Source: an uncultured Eubacteriales bacterium (lineage in GTDB: Bacteria; Bacillota; Clostridia; TANB77; CAG-508). Taken from it: a stretch of DNA of 64,000 nt. This document shows positions 1 to 7,880 of the stretch, one piece after another. The notes below the pieces were generated by a model. It saw only the letters and a program-made list of their open reading frames with translations, made no database searches and was not told the origin of the DNA. The position numbers were made by a program, and so were the translations under genes. The stretch is taken from contig CABUJR010000005.1 in NCBI GenBank assembly GCA_902492015.1, positions 95,317-159,316 on the forward strand, given 5' to 3'. Numbering within the stretch: position 1 is the first letter of the stretch; every line of letters begins with the position of its first letter.

Positions 1-1091
1 CTAATATATTTTCTAAATATTTCTTGAACTTCTTTATTTGAAGCCTGTCTTTTGTATTTTATTATTTTATATTGTTTACTAACTAAATTTTTAAGTTGTT
101 CTTCTGTTATACTTTCATTTACATCAATAGTTCTTTCAACTATATTTGCAATTAATTGTTCTATAATTTCTTTTTTATGTTTGTTCTTTATTTCTGGATT
201 TTCAATACTTTGTATAATTAAATAATCAAGTAAAAATGTTTCATCAATTAGTTGTTTTGATTTTCCTTTTTCTTTATATTTTTTTACTGTATTCTGCATT
301 CCACCTACTTTTACATTTTCCATTTTATTAATCAAAAAATCCCAAAGTTTTGCTGCATATTGGAAATTTACATTTTTTAAAATAACATTGTTTTTCTTAA
401 GTGGAGGAGTTACAATTTGTACGTTTTGCTTCTCTAATGTTTGATAAGTTGCAGTTAGCATCAAGTTACCTATTCTTTTTTCTAAGATTTTTAACTTATC
501 AATCATATCTTTGATTTCATCTGTTCTTTTGGTAGACTCTTCTGCTGAAGAAGTCATTATTATTTGTATATCAACTTTGTTTTTACCATTATAAGATTTT
601 CCTTGATAATCTATTTGTTTAAATTCTTTTGATGAAGCTAATTTTTCTTTTAATAGTTTATTTTTTTCTCTCACAACTATAGCTTTCATTTTTTGGATTA
701 AAGTATATATAAATCTGTTTTCATAAGTGTTTAGAGTTTCTTCCTTAAAAACATTTAACAATTTTCCTGGTTTAACATCACCGTTTTTTTCAACTTCTTC
801 AATAAATCCCGCATTTCTTGATAAATGTTTTATACTCTCAACTGTAACTTTTTTTATTTTTTCGATTTTTACAACTTCTTCTTCATTAACAATAAGCTTA
901 GTTGGAGATCCTAAAATATTTTCAATATATGGTATTGTAAATTCCATTTTTTCAATCCACATTTTTTCTACTTTAGGCTTTTCAGCTTCAATTTTAACGT
1001 CCATAGTTGAGGAAAGTCTTCTATTAAAATCATTTATTTTATTTTCATTAGAATCTGCATATAATTCAAAAACGTCTAAAATTTTATCCAC
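1..1091 (-). CDS. DUF2357 (McrC-like) protein, 3' end outside window
   Basis: The first 363 residues of a protein that runs off the left edge. The GTG start at 1091 sits 5 nt behind a GAGGAGG ribosome binding site and 19 nt after the McrB-like gene, so the two are co-translated. Visible features are an acidic N-terminus, an ENRF motif at residues 124-127 inside a helical segment, and a Lys/Glu-rich remainder. ENRF-type segments and adjacency to a McrB-like ATPase are typical of DUF2357 proteins, which act as the McrC-like partner of McrB and often end in a PD-(D/E)XK nuclease. That end would lie outside the window, so nuclease activity cannot be judged. The family call is by recollection of motifs, not by a search. 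Confidence 0.6.
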   Translation of the reverse strand, partial: MDKILDVFELYADSNENKINDFNRRLSSTMDVKIEAEKPKVEKMWIEKMEFTIPYIENILGSPTKLIVNEEEVVKIEKIKKVTVESIKHLSRNAGFIEEVEKNGDVKPGKLLNVFKEETLNTYENRFIYTLIQKMKAIVVREKNKLLKEKLASSKEFKQIDYQGKSYNGKNKVDIQIIMTSSAEESTKRTDEIKDMIDKLKILEKRIGNLMLTATYQTLEKQNVQIVTPPLKKNNVILKNVNFQYAAKLWDFLINKMENVKVGGMQNTVKKYKEKGKSKQLIDETFLLDYLIIQSIENPEIKNKHKKEIIEQLIANIVERTIDVNESITEEQLKNLVSKQYKIIKYKRQASNKEVQEIFRKYI

Positions 1092-1110
1092 TATATCCTC
1101 CTCTAAAATG

Positions 1111-2646
1111 TTATCCTAATTTCTTCAATCTTAATACATATTCTATACATTCTTTCATTTTGCCTTTTCCAAAAGTTTTGTCTAGAAAAACAACAAAACC
1201 ATCTATTTCATCTTTTATGTACGCAATATTTAATTGTTCAAATTTTCTTAAAATCTTTTTAGCTATAAAATAATCTATTCCTTCAACTTCATCTCCACCA
1301 CAAGCAACATAAGCTGAAACAAACTTTCCTAAGTGGCTTACAATACGGTTACCAAAAGCAACCCTAAAATGTTTTATAACAAAATCATCCATAGCATTTA
1401 TTTTTTTCCAATTTTCCTCTGATACAGGATAATCTTCTCTAGCTTTTATGAAAAGCTTATCTAAATATGAGAAGTTAACATCCATTGGTGGTGTATCTTC
1501 TGCTTCAAAAGCTTGTCCTTTATCATTAATATCTATTGGCATAGCTCTATCATAAACTTTATCTGTTACCATAAAAGTAGAATCATCATTATTGATTGTT
1601 CCAATATACCAAGTATTAGCTGGTATTTTAATTCTTCCTCCTATAACATGTTTTGGATCATTTTCCCAAGGGCTTGCAACAATTTCAATAACCCACTCAT
1701 CTCTGTTTGGCATTTCTAGAATAGATAACATTTCAGCAAAATAATATTCAACACGAGCAAGGTTCATCTCGTCTAGTATTACTGTATATACATCATCTGT
1801 GTATGATGCTACATATAATGACTCAAGTAATTGAGTTTCATTAAACTTTTTAGTGAATTCGTTAAAGTACCCAAAAAGCTCTGTTCTATCTCTCCAAGAT
1901 GGCTGAACTGAAACAACACAAGAATCATGTTTTAAGAATTTTCCCCAAGCATAAGCAAGAGATGTTTTACCAGTACCAGAAATACCTTGAAGAATAACTA
2001 ATTTTGTTGATGCAAGTCCTGCCATAAATACTCTTATCATTGGTAATGTATAATACAAGTGAAGCCTTGATGCTGCAAAGTTTCTAAATGCTATACATAA
2101 TTCTTCTAAAGAGAAATCATTATTATAATTTTGTACTTTGTATTTAGCAAATTTTTTATCTACTAATGTAAGTCTTGGGAATCTTATTCCATCATCATCT
2201 TCTAAAGCTTTTTCTCCTTCTTTTTTATCACTTTCTGTATCAACAGTAGCAGATTCATCTGGAGATAAACCTAGTTGAGATACCTTCATTGCTAAAATTT
2301 CTTCTCTTTCTTTTGTCATTGTTGCAACTCTCTTATTTAAATCTGCAACTTCTTTCATCATATTTTCTTGTTCGACTAATGTTTTTCTAAATCTTATATA
2401 CTTTCTTAAAATTAAATATACTAACAAAATTGTTAATATTAATATAAGTGCTACTGCAATAATAGCTATTGCAACTAAAACCCATTCTTGTAATGAAAAA
2501 TCATTCTTATATTCCTTTATTAAATGTATATATTCTGGTATATCAAAAATCTGTCTAATTCCTTCAACAAATCCTGTAAGTATTGTTTTTAATCCTGAAA
2601 AAAAAGCATTTAAAAATTCATATAAGAATCTTACATAAGTGTCCAT
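1111..2646 (-). CDS. membrane-anchored McrB-like AAA+ NTPase
   Basis: 511 residues. A hydrophobic segment at about 54-80 is followed by a charged coiled-coil stretch (about 85-125), an acidic linker (about 130-153) and a McrB-type AAA+ domain. Walker A is GISGTGKT (221-228), Walker B with the McrB hallmark is LDEMNLARVEYYFAEML (291-307), and the sensor region GTINNDD lies at 349-355, followed by DRA. McrB proteins are GTP-dependent motors that form hexamers and are activated by McrC. Classical McrB has an N-terminal DNA-binding domain; here that place is taken by a membrane anchor, so the ring should face the cytoplasm at the membrane. The GAGGT ribosome binding site decides the ATG start. 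It lies 16 nt after the 329-residue gene and 19 nt before the DUF2357 gene. Confidence 0.85.
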   Translation of the reverse strand: MDTYVRFLYEFLNAFFSGLKTILTGFVEGIRQIFDIPEYIHLIKEYKNDFSLQEWVLVAIAIIAVALILILTILLVYLILRKYIRFRKTLVEQENMMKEVADLNKRVATMTKEREEILAMKVSQLGLSPDESATVDTESDKKEGEKALEDDDGIRFPRLTLVDKKFAKYKVQNYNNDFSLEELCIAFRNFAASRLHLYYTLPMIRVFMAGLASTKLVILQGISGTGKTSLAYAWGKFLKHDSCVVSVQPSWRDRTELFGYFNEFTKKFNETQLLESLYVASYTDDVYTVILDEMNLARVEYYFAEMLSILEMPNRDEWVIEIVASPWENDPKHVIGGRIKIPANTWYIGTINNDDSTFMVTDKVYDRAMPIDINDKGQAFEAEDTPPMDVNFSYLDKLFIKAREDYPVSEENWKKINAMDDFVIKHFRVAFGNRIVSHLGKFVSAYVACGGDEVEGIDYFIAKKILRKFEQLNIAYIKDEIDGFVVFLDKTFGKGKMKECIEYVLRLKKLG

Positions 2647-2662
2647 ATTTTACCTCAATCCT

Positions 2663-3652
2663 TTATATTTCTATAATTTTATCATTTTTGTATTTTTTCT
2701 TATTTACATCATTAGTATCTGCAAGTATACATCCAAAAACCTCTGTTATTTGCAATTCATCTTTTGTGAATTTTGGCATTTCACTATTAGTTACTAATGC
2801 AAATTTAAAACCTCTTTTAATCATTTCGAAAACTGCTTTTTTGTTTTTTACAAAATCTTCAAATTTTATTTCAAAATATATCTTATCTTGAGCAGCTTGG
2901 TTTTCTAAAATTTCTAACAATTGTTCTAATTTCTTTTTCTTTTTTAATAAGCCTGTAGCAAAATCTACTACATATATTTTATTAAAATTTCCATTTAATA
3001 TTTCTTTTAAAACCTCATTTGCTATCATCGGATATTCAACAAATAACCTATCTTCTCCTATTACATCTGTTTCAAAAGTCTCTTCAATTATTTGTTTACT
3101 AAATATTTCTGGAAATTCGAAATTATATAAAAGTTTAACACGATACATATTATCTTCTATTTTTTTTAGTGTTATTTCAAAATCTTTAGTCGAATCATAT
3201 AAATTTAATAGATGATTTATTTTATCTAAATCTGATTCTACTAAATTTGAAAATTCTTTTATAAAATTTTTAGTATCTGGATTTCTTAAATTGTATTTTT
3301 TTTCTCTTTTCTCTGATATTAATTTTATAACCTCAGATATCTCAACATTTTTTCTAACATAATCAAAATAAAAGAAATATTGAAATAATTCTTGTGTATA
3401 ATCTATAAGCTCTGTTTTATCTGGAAGTTCTTCTCTTAAAGTTTCAGCTTTTACTTTTATAGCCTCATAAATTCTTCTATGAAATATTCTAATATTATTA
3501 TCTACTCCATAATTATAATATCTAGAATCTATATAAGCTTGTATCAGTTCATCAGCTACTTCTCTATCATATTTACTTTTTAATATCATACTAAAATATT
3601 TTTTAAATCTTTTTTGAGTATCAGTAATATGTTTTTGGACTATATTATTCAT
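2663..3652 (-). CDS. unrecognised cytoplasmic protein of the McrB/SipW operon
   Basis: 329 residues, no signal peptide or membrane segment, and no family I recognise. It is rich in Lys, Glu, Ile, Phe and Tyr. The N-terminal two thirds look helical. A C-terminal part (about 225-320) alternates hydrophobic strands such as KIYVVDFATGLL and FKFALVTN with helices, as in an alpha/beta domain. Start is an ATG 5 nt behind AAAGGAG. It lies between the exported proteins and the McrB-like ATPase with gaps of about 15 nt, so it is probably the adaptor or third cytoplasmic part of the same machine; that role is inferred from position alone. Confidence 0.75.
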   Translation of the reverse strand: MNNIVQKHITDTQKRFKKYFSMILKSKYDREVADELIQAYIDSRYYNYGVDNNIRIFHRRIYEAIKVKAETLREELPDKTELIDYTQELFQYFFYFDYVRKNVEISEVIKLISEKREKKYNLRNPDTKNFIKEFSNLVESDLDKINHLLNLYDSTKDFEITLKKIEDNMYRVKLLYNFEFPEIFSKQIIEETFETDVIGEDRLFVEYPMIANEVLKEILNGNFNKIYVVDFATGLLKKKKKLEQLLEILENQAAQDKIYFEIKFEDFVKNKKAVFEMIKRGFKFALVTNSEMPKFTKDELQITEVFGCILADTNDVNKKKYKNDKIIEI

Positions 3653-3667
3653 TTTATCTCCTTTAAA

Positions 3668-4696
3668 TTATGTATAACTTACATTAACAACTTGTTCTGC
3701 ATTTTCTCCAAAAGGATATGTATAATTCTTAGAAGCATCTATCTTATAAAACTTTACAACTTTACTTTCTTCTGCATCTATTTTAAATTTTATAGAATTA
3801 ACATAATTAAAATTGTTTTTATCCACATAAGTGGTATCTCCATTTTCATCTGCTATAAGATATATATTAGAAGTTGTATCCATCACAATTTTATTAGGAT
3901 CAAAACCAAGTGTTATAATCATTGAATGACATTTTTCTTTATCAGCATCTGATAGTGCAACATATTCTGCTATTGTTATTCTACTATTTTGTGCATGACT
4001 TCCAAAAGCCTCATCAACTATATAATAATCTAAAGTATTTGTTATTCTCACTTCTAAATAAGGTCTGTATGCTTCGTCTTCAACCACATAAGACATACCC
4101 AAATTTCCTATATTAATTTTAAACTCACCTTTCAAAGTTTCCTCATAAGGCGAAGTTGAATGAGCTTCAATTTTTATATATATATAATCATTATCTTCTA
4201 ATTTTATATTATTTTTAGGTGTAATTGAAACATTGAAATAGTCTCTATTATTTGCAGAAGTTCTAATCACACCAGAGGTTTTGCTGATATAGAAATCTAT
4301 TAATGCCTCTTTATTATCATATTTTTTTCCATCACTATGATAAACTTCATAATCATAAGTAATATCATACTCTATATCATCTTTTGACACTTCAATATTG
4401 TTTTTCCTACTATTCATATTAACTGTTATTTCGTAAGCATCAACACCAGACCAGTTATCAGCCTCAAAATATGCTGTAGTATTATTTAATTTATCACTTC
4501 TAAAGTAAAATTCTTTAGAACTTAAATAATAACTTCTAATAACAGAATAAACATATCTAGAGAAAGTAACTGAAGCAGGTACTATAACTCTTATAATTTG
4601 TATAATTATGAATATAAGTATAATAAATAGAATTAACTTTTTTATACCCATATTTTTTCTTCTTATTCTAGTTCTAGTCTTTTTTCTTTCTCTCAA
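3668..4696 (-). CDS. exported protein with SipW-type N-terminus (342 aa)
   Basis: A very basic N-terminus is followed by a hydrophobic segment (about 19-40) and then TFSRY at 44-48. The same (T/I)FS-x-Y motif follows the hydrophobic core in the two other exported proteins of this operon, as in substrates of SipW-type peptidases (TasA/camelysin-like). The rest is a beta-rich extracytoplasmic region with many Asn, Asp and Tyr residues and no cysteine pair or sorting signal that I can see. The start is TTG behind AGAGGA; a later ATG (residue 16) would also keep the signal segment. Likely a surface or fibre subunit or its accessory; the function is unknown. Confidence 0.7.
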   Translation of the reverse strand: MRERKKTRTRIRRKNMGIKKLILFIILIFIIIQIIRVIVPASVTFSRYVYSVIRSYYLSSKEFYFRSDKLNNTTAYFEADNWSGVDAYEITVNMNSRKNNIEVSKDDIEYDITYDYEVYHSDGKKYDNKEALIDFYISKTSGVIRTSANNRDYFNVSITPKNNIKLEDNDYIYIKIEAHSTSPYEETLKGEFKINIGNLGMSYVVEDEAYRPYLEVRITNTLDYYIVDEAFGSHAQNSRITIAEYVALSDADKEKCHSMIITLGFDPNKIVMDTTSNIYLIADENGDTTYVDKNNFNYVNSIKFKIDAEESKVVKFYKIDASKNYTYPFGENAEQVVNVSYT

Positions 4697-4714
4697 TTCT
4701 ACTCATCCTCTTAA

Positions 4715-5290
4715 TTAATCTATAATTTGTTTAGAATCTATTGAAATTTCAATACACTCTATAATATCCTGATATTCTATTCCTTTAAATTCTTCTGGAA
4801 ATTCTATTACTAGAGTATATGTATTTGTATATCCTTGTGTATAAGAAAATTCTTGTTTATCCTCAACTAATTGTTTAAAGTATGTTGCATCTTCATCTTG
4901 AGTTATTATTGGAATTTCAATAATATCATCTGAATTTGCATTATCAGCACTTTGGTTCATATATAACTTATATTCCAAAGGCAAATTTGTAGTTGTTCTT
5001 ATTTTTAAAGTATATTCCATATCTGTTTCAGAAATTATGTCATTTCCTTCATCATCTACATAATAATTAGAGATTGAAAATTCACATTTTTGAGTACTAC
5101 CAGGAAGCATATCATCTAAAGAAATTACTTTAGATGTATATTCATCTTTTAGCAAATAAAAAGCAACATCAATATCCGCACTTGAATTTGCTTCAGATTC
5201 ATACAAAGAATATGAGCTAAAAATTAGCTTATAAAGCACCAATAAAATAGCAAGAATTATTAATAGCTTTATTCTTCGCTTTATTCGCAT
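4715..5290 (-). CDS. TasA/camelysin-like exported protein (191 aa)
   Basis: The ATG at 5290 is preceded by AAAGGA at good spacing; an upstream ATG (5326) sits only 2 nt from its purine tract and is less likely. A basic start (MRIKRR) leads into a hydrophobic segment (8-22), then FSSYSLY (24-30) and a short Ala/Ser/Asn run, the usual pattern around a SipW-type cleavage site. The mature part is acidic and beta-rich (about 150 residues), near the size of TasA/camelysin domains. It lies immediately downstream of the signal peptidase gene, its probable processing enzyme. It could be a fibre subunit; I cannot assign it to TasA or CalY by sequence alone. Confidence 0.75.
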   Translation of the reverse strand: MRIKRRIKLLIILAILLVLYKLIFSSYSLYESEANSSADIDVAFYLLKDEYTSKVISLDDMLPGSTQKCEFSISNYYVDDEGNDIISETDMEYTLKIRTTTNLPLEYKLYMNQSADNANSDDIIEIPIITQDEDATYFKQLVEDKQEFSYTQGYTNTYTLVIEFPEEFKGIEYQDIIECIEISIDSKQIID

Positions 5291-5356
5291 TGCTTTCCTT
5301 TCTCTTAAGTATTTTCCTCTAATCATAACCTTCTTTTACATCCTCTTTCGCATAAT

Positions 5357-5833
5357 CTATTTTTTTCTAAAAAACAAAACTTTTATAACAATTACAGTAA
5401 ATATTATAGCTAAAATAACTTCTGGGCTTCTAAAAACATTCATCCATACTGCCACATTTGATATTATAAAAACTACTTTACCTACAACATCATCTTTGGT
5501 AATCGGTGTATCTTCTGAATTGTTTGCATCTCCTTTTGTTGTAATTTTATTATCTTCCATCTTTATTACTCTATGTGTTACAAAATCATCTCCACTTTTA
5601 TAAGTAATAATATCATTCACTTCTACATCTTGTGTTAACTTAACTATAACTATATCTTTTATTTGAATTGTGTCTGTCATACTTCCAGTGATAACTTGAA
5701 ATATTGTATATCCACAAAAATTAATATATTTTTTTCCAAATATTTTTATTTGTGAATAGCAAAATAATAGTATTATTAAAATAAGTATTAATATAATTGC
5801 TACAAAATCAATTTTTTTTAGTTTTTCTTTCAT
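5357..5833 (-). CDS. SipW-type signal peptidase I
   Basis: 158 residues. One membrane segment near the N-terminus (about 9-25), the nucleophile in GSM (Ser51), a THRVI motif with His87 in place of the lysine of the common bacterial enzymes, and GDAN at 101-104, then a second membrane segment near the C-terminus (about 137-154). Ser/His/Asp geometry is that of the endoplasmic-reticulum-type (S26B) peptidases, whose Bacillus member SipW processes TasA and TapA. All catalytic residues are present. It lies between two genes for proteins with matching signal regions, so these are the likely substrates. Cleavage would take place at the outer face of the membrane. Confidence 0.88.
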   Translation of the reverse strand: MKEKLKKIDFVAIILILILIILLFCYSQIKIFGKKYINFCGYTIFQVITGSMTDTIQIKDIVIVKLTQDVEVNDIITYKSGDDFVTHRVIKMEDNKITTKGDANNSEDTPITKDDVVGKVVFIISNVAVWMNVFRSPEVILAIIFTVIVIKVLFFRKK

Positions 5834-5845
5834 TTCTACTCCAAA

Positions 5846-6469
5846 TTAATTGCCTGTATATTGTATAACATTTACTTTAATAGGTAAGCTTATTATATTA
5901 CCAGAAATTTTACCAATTTCTGAATCTTTTTCATTATTAGCTTCATTATTTTCCCATTCAACAAAAATTCTTATTGTATCTAGTCTTTCATTTTCATTTG
6001 TTGATTGAATTTCTGCTAATTTTTTTATTCTTTCTACAACTTCTGGCCCATCAGGATCTGAAGTTATTGTTAAGTCTTTTCCATTTATTTCTTGAATATC
6101 TGTTATTTTTATATTAACATCTGGCATACTTATATTAGTATCATCTACTTCAATGGTATAATCTATCGAAACATCAGTATCTGTTGGATCTATTACTAAA
6201 TCAAAATAACCTTTCATACCTGGAGCAACATTTGGATATTTTACATGTGGTGAATTATCCCAATCCCAATAAACTTTATCCATATCAAACTTTGTTGATG
6301 TTTCTTCTGTGGTAATATCTGTATCATTAAGTTTTATCACCCATTTTCCCACATCTTCGTTAATTACCGCTGTTGCTGTATTAGTATATTTTGAAAATGT
6401 TGACCTTAATATAAGTACAAGTAAAATTAATATTAAAATAAAAATTACAAATTTTGTTTTTTTATTCAC
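5846..6469 (-). CDS. SipW-dependent exported protein (207 aa)
   Basis: A short basic start, a strongly hydrophobic segment (7-22) and STFSKYTN (23-30) form a typical SipW-dependent signal region, followed by Thr/Ala-rich residues. The mature part is acidic and rich in Asp, Asn and Thr, predicted beta-sandwich-like, similar in style to TasA/camelysin proteins. The start is probably GTG at 6469, behind AGGTG at 9 nt. It lies 12 nt from the SipW-type peptidase gene and 12 nt from the inactive homologue, so all three are co-expressed. Likely secreted and processed by the peptidase next door; the precise role is unknown. Confidence 0.72.
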   Translation of the reverse strand: MNKKTKFVIFILILILLVLILRSTFSKYTNTATAVINEDVGKWVIKLNDTDITTEETSTKFDMDKVYWDWDNSPHVKYPNVAPGMKGYFDLVIDPTDTDVSIDYTIEVDDTNISMPDVNIKITDIQEINGKDLTITSDPDGPEVVERIKKLAEIQSTNENERLDTIRIFVEWENNEANNEKDSEIGKISGNIISLPIKVNVIQYTGN

Positions 6470-6481
6470 TACCTATATCAC

Positions 6482-7645
6482 CTATTTTTTATTTTTTTCA
6501 GCTTCAAGTTTTTTCTTTTTAGCTTCAATTAAAGCTTTCTTTTCTTCTGGAGACATTGCTTTTAATTTAGCTTCTAGAAGAGCTTTTTTCTCCTCAGGAG
6601 ACATCGCCTTCATTTTTTCTTCAACTAAAGCTCTTTTTTCTTCATCAGTTAAACTTCTTTTTTCTTTTGCTTGTTTTTCATTTTTAGTTTCTGATTTAAC
6701 TTTTTCTTTTTCCTCTACTTTATTTTCTTGTATTTTTTTAGTTTCTAGTTTTTCTTTCTTTTCAGATGACTTTTTATCTGCATTATCATTTTCATCAATG
6801 TTTTCTTTTTCATTATCTAGAATTTTTGTTTCTTCTTTTTCTTCACTATCTTTTTGTTCTTTTACTTCTGCTTTTTTCGCATTAACTTTTTTATCTACAT
6901 TTTCTTCAGTAGTATTATCACTTTTTTCTTTTACATCTTTATCTTCTTTGTTTTTTTGCTTTTTAGATTTCTTTTCAGTCTTAACATCATTCTCTTCATT
7001 TTCGGCATTGTCCATATTTTCTTCCGTCTTTTTTGTTTTTTTCTTTTCTCCTGAATCTGACTTTTTATTTTTTGAAGATTTTTGTTTAGAAGGTTTCTTT
7101 TCTGTTTCATCTTCTGCCCCACTAACTTCAAGAATAATTGAATATACTGTATATAAAAACGCTATTAATGATGGGAACACACCTAAAAATAAGAATCCCC
7201 ACTTAGATTCTAATAAGCTTAAAACATTTCCCACGCCTGGAATAACTTTTGCTGTTTCTGACTTTCCTATGAAATATGAACTTGAAAATTTATATTCACC
7301 TTGTTCATCTTTTTTTACAGTAAAAGTATATTCTGAATCAGTTACTGGTTCTACTCCTTGAACTTCTGCATAATTAATTGTTGTTTCTCCACCAACAGTT
7401 CTATAGAAGAATATTGTATCTCCTAAACTAACATCAGAAAATTCATTTTTTTCTATTATCACCAAATCACCTTTTGAATAGTCTGGCTCTAGATCTTCAT
7501 CAATTATTGGAACTAAAGTCTTTTCTCCAAAAACTGTAACTTTGTAGTCATTATAAGATAATAGACAAATTGTTACAAAAATTATCAACAAAATATATGC
7601 AATTATTGCAAAATCTTTCAAAAAACAACATATTTTTTTCATCAT
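6482..7645 (-). CDS. catalytically dead signal-peptidase homologue with Lys/Glu tail
   Basis: 387 residues and first gene of the operon, with a good AGAAGGA ribosome binding site. Residues 1-175 follow the SipW plan: membrane segment (about 11-30), a GDLVII strand (59-64), a second membrane segment (about 152-176). The nucleophile position of S-M-x-P is occupied by Asp51 in DLEP, and the HRV box reads NYAEV, so serine peptidase activity is not expected. The rest (about 185-387) is a highly charged low-complexity tail of Lys, Glu, Asn and Asp, ending in near-perfect repeats built on AMSPEEKKALLEAK. By topology the tail should face the cytoplasm. It may act as a membrane scaffold or substrate-holding partner of the active peptidase; this is inference. 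Confidence 0.75.
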   Translation of the reverse strand: MMKKICCFLKDFAIIAYILLIIFVTICLLSYNDYKVTVFGEKTLVPIIDEDLEPDYSKGDLVIIEKNEFSDVSLGDTIFFYRTVGGETTINYAEVQGVEPVTDSEYTFTVKKDEQGEYKFSSSYFIGKSETAKVIPGVGNVLSLLESKWGFLFLGVFPSLIAFLYTVYSIILEVSGAEDETEKKPSKQKSSKNKKSDSGEKKKTKKTEENMDNAENEENDVKTEKKSKKQKNKEDKDVKEKSDNTTEENVDKKVNAKKAEVKEQKDSEEKEETKILDNEKENIDENDNADKKSSEKKEKLETKKIQENKVEEKEKVKSETKNEKQAKEKRSLTDEEKRALVEEKMKAMSPEEKKALLEAKLKAMSPEEKKALIEAKKKKLEAEKNKK

Positions 7646-7678
7646 ATCTTTCCTTCTAAACCCAATATTATAATTTAG

Positions 7679-7707
7679 AGTATATCATTAATAGACCTAT
7701 ATTTCAA
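7679..7707 (-). promoter_or_regulatory. sigma-A-type promoter of the McrB/SipW operon
   Basis: Read on the minus strand: TTGAAA, a 17-nt spacer, TATACT. The -10 box ends 33 nt before the first start codon. This is the only good promoter I see for the operon, whose genes are all within 66 nt of each other. Confidence 0.55.
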
Positions 7708-7740
7708 TGAATTTTATGTTTCATTTGGTTATAATTTTAG

Positions 7741-7762
7741 TAACAAAAATGTAACAAAAATG
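7741..7762. repeat. tandem 11-bp direct repeat in the divergent intergenic region
   Basis: TAACAAAAATG occurs twice in a row between the two divergent promoters, followed by a third TAA. It could be an operator for both directions; no regulator is identified. Confidence 0.4.
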
Positions 7763-7797
7763 TAATGTTTTTTTGTTTATTTGCGAAAAAAATCCAT

Positions 7798-7825
7798 TTA
7801 CTTTTTTTTTCTGTTATATTATAAT
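7798..7825 (+). promoter_or_regulatory. candidate promoter of the 1488-residue acidic protein gene
   Basis: TTTACT, 16 nt, TATAAT. The -35 box is a partial match (4 of 6); the -10 box is perfect. It lies 55 nt before the start codon. Confidence 0.4.
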
Positions 7826-7880
7826 ATTTTATATAATTATGGAATTAATTGAATTATTCTGTCGATATGGAGGTTTTAAA

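Noticed and set aside
727..1119. Open frame on the plus strand opposite the DUF2357 gene
   Set aside because: No ribosome binding site, low-complexity Ser/Phe/Ile content; it is the shadow of the real minus-strand gene. The same holds for the plus-strand frames at 6309-7361, 32590-32988, 34996-35298 and 48767-49063.
1..7645. Classical McrBC restriction system
   Set aside because: The McrB-like protein has a membrane anchor in place of a DNA-binding domain and shares an operon with exported proteins; a nuclease domain is not visible in the window, so the plain restriction label is not supported.
7773..7880. Upstream extension of the acidic protein with a hydrophobic N-terminus
   Set aside because: Would add a membrane-like segment, but it overlaps the promoter and has no binding site; GGAGG before 7881 decides the start.
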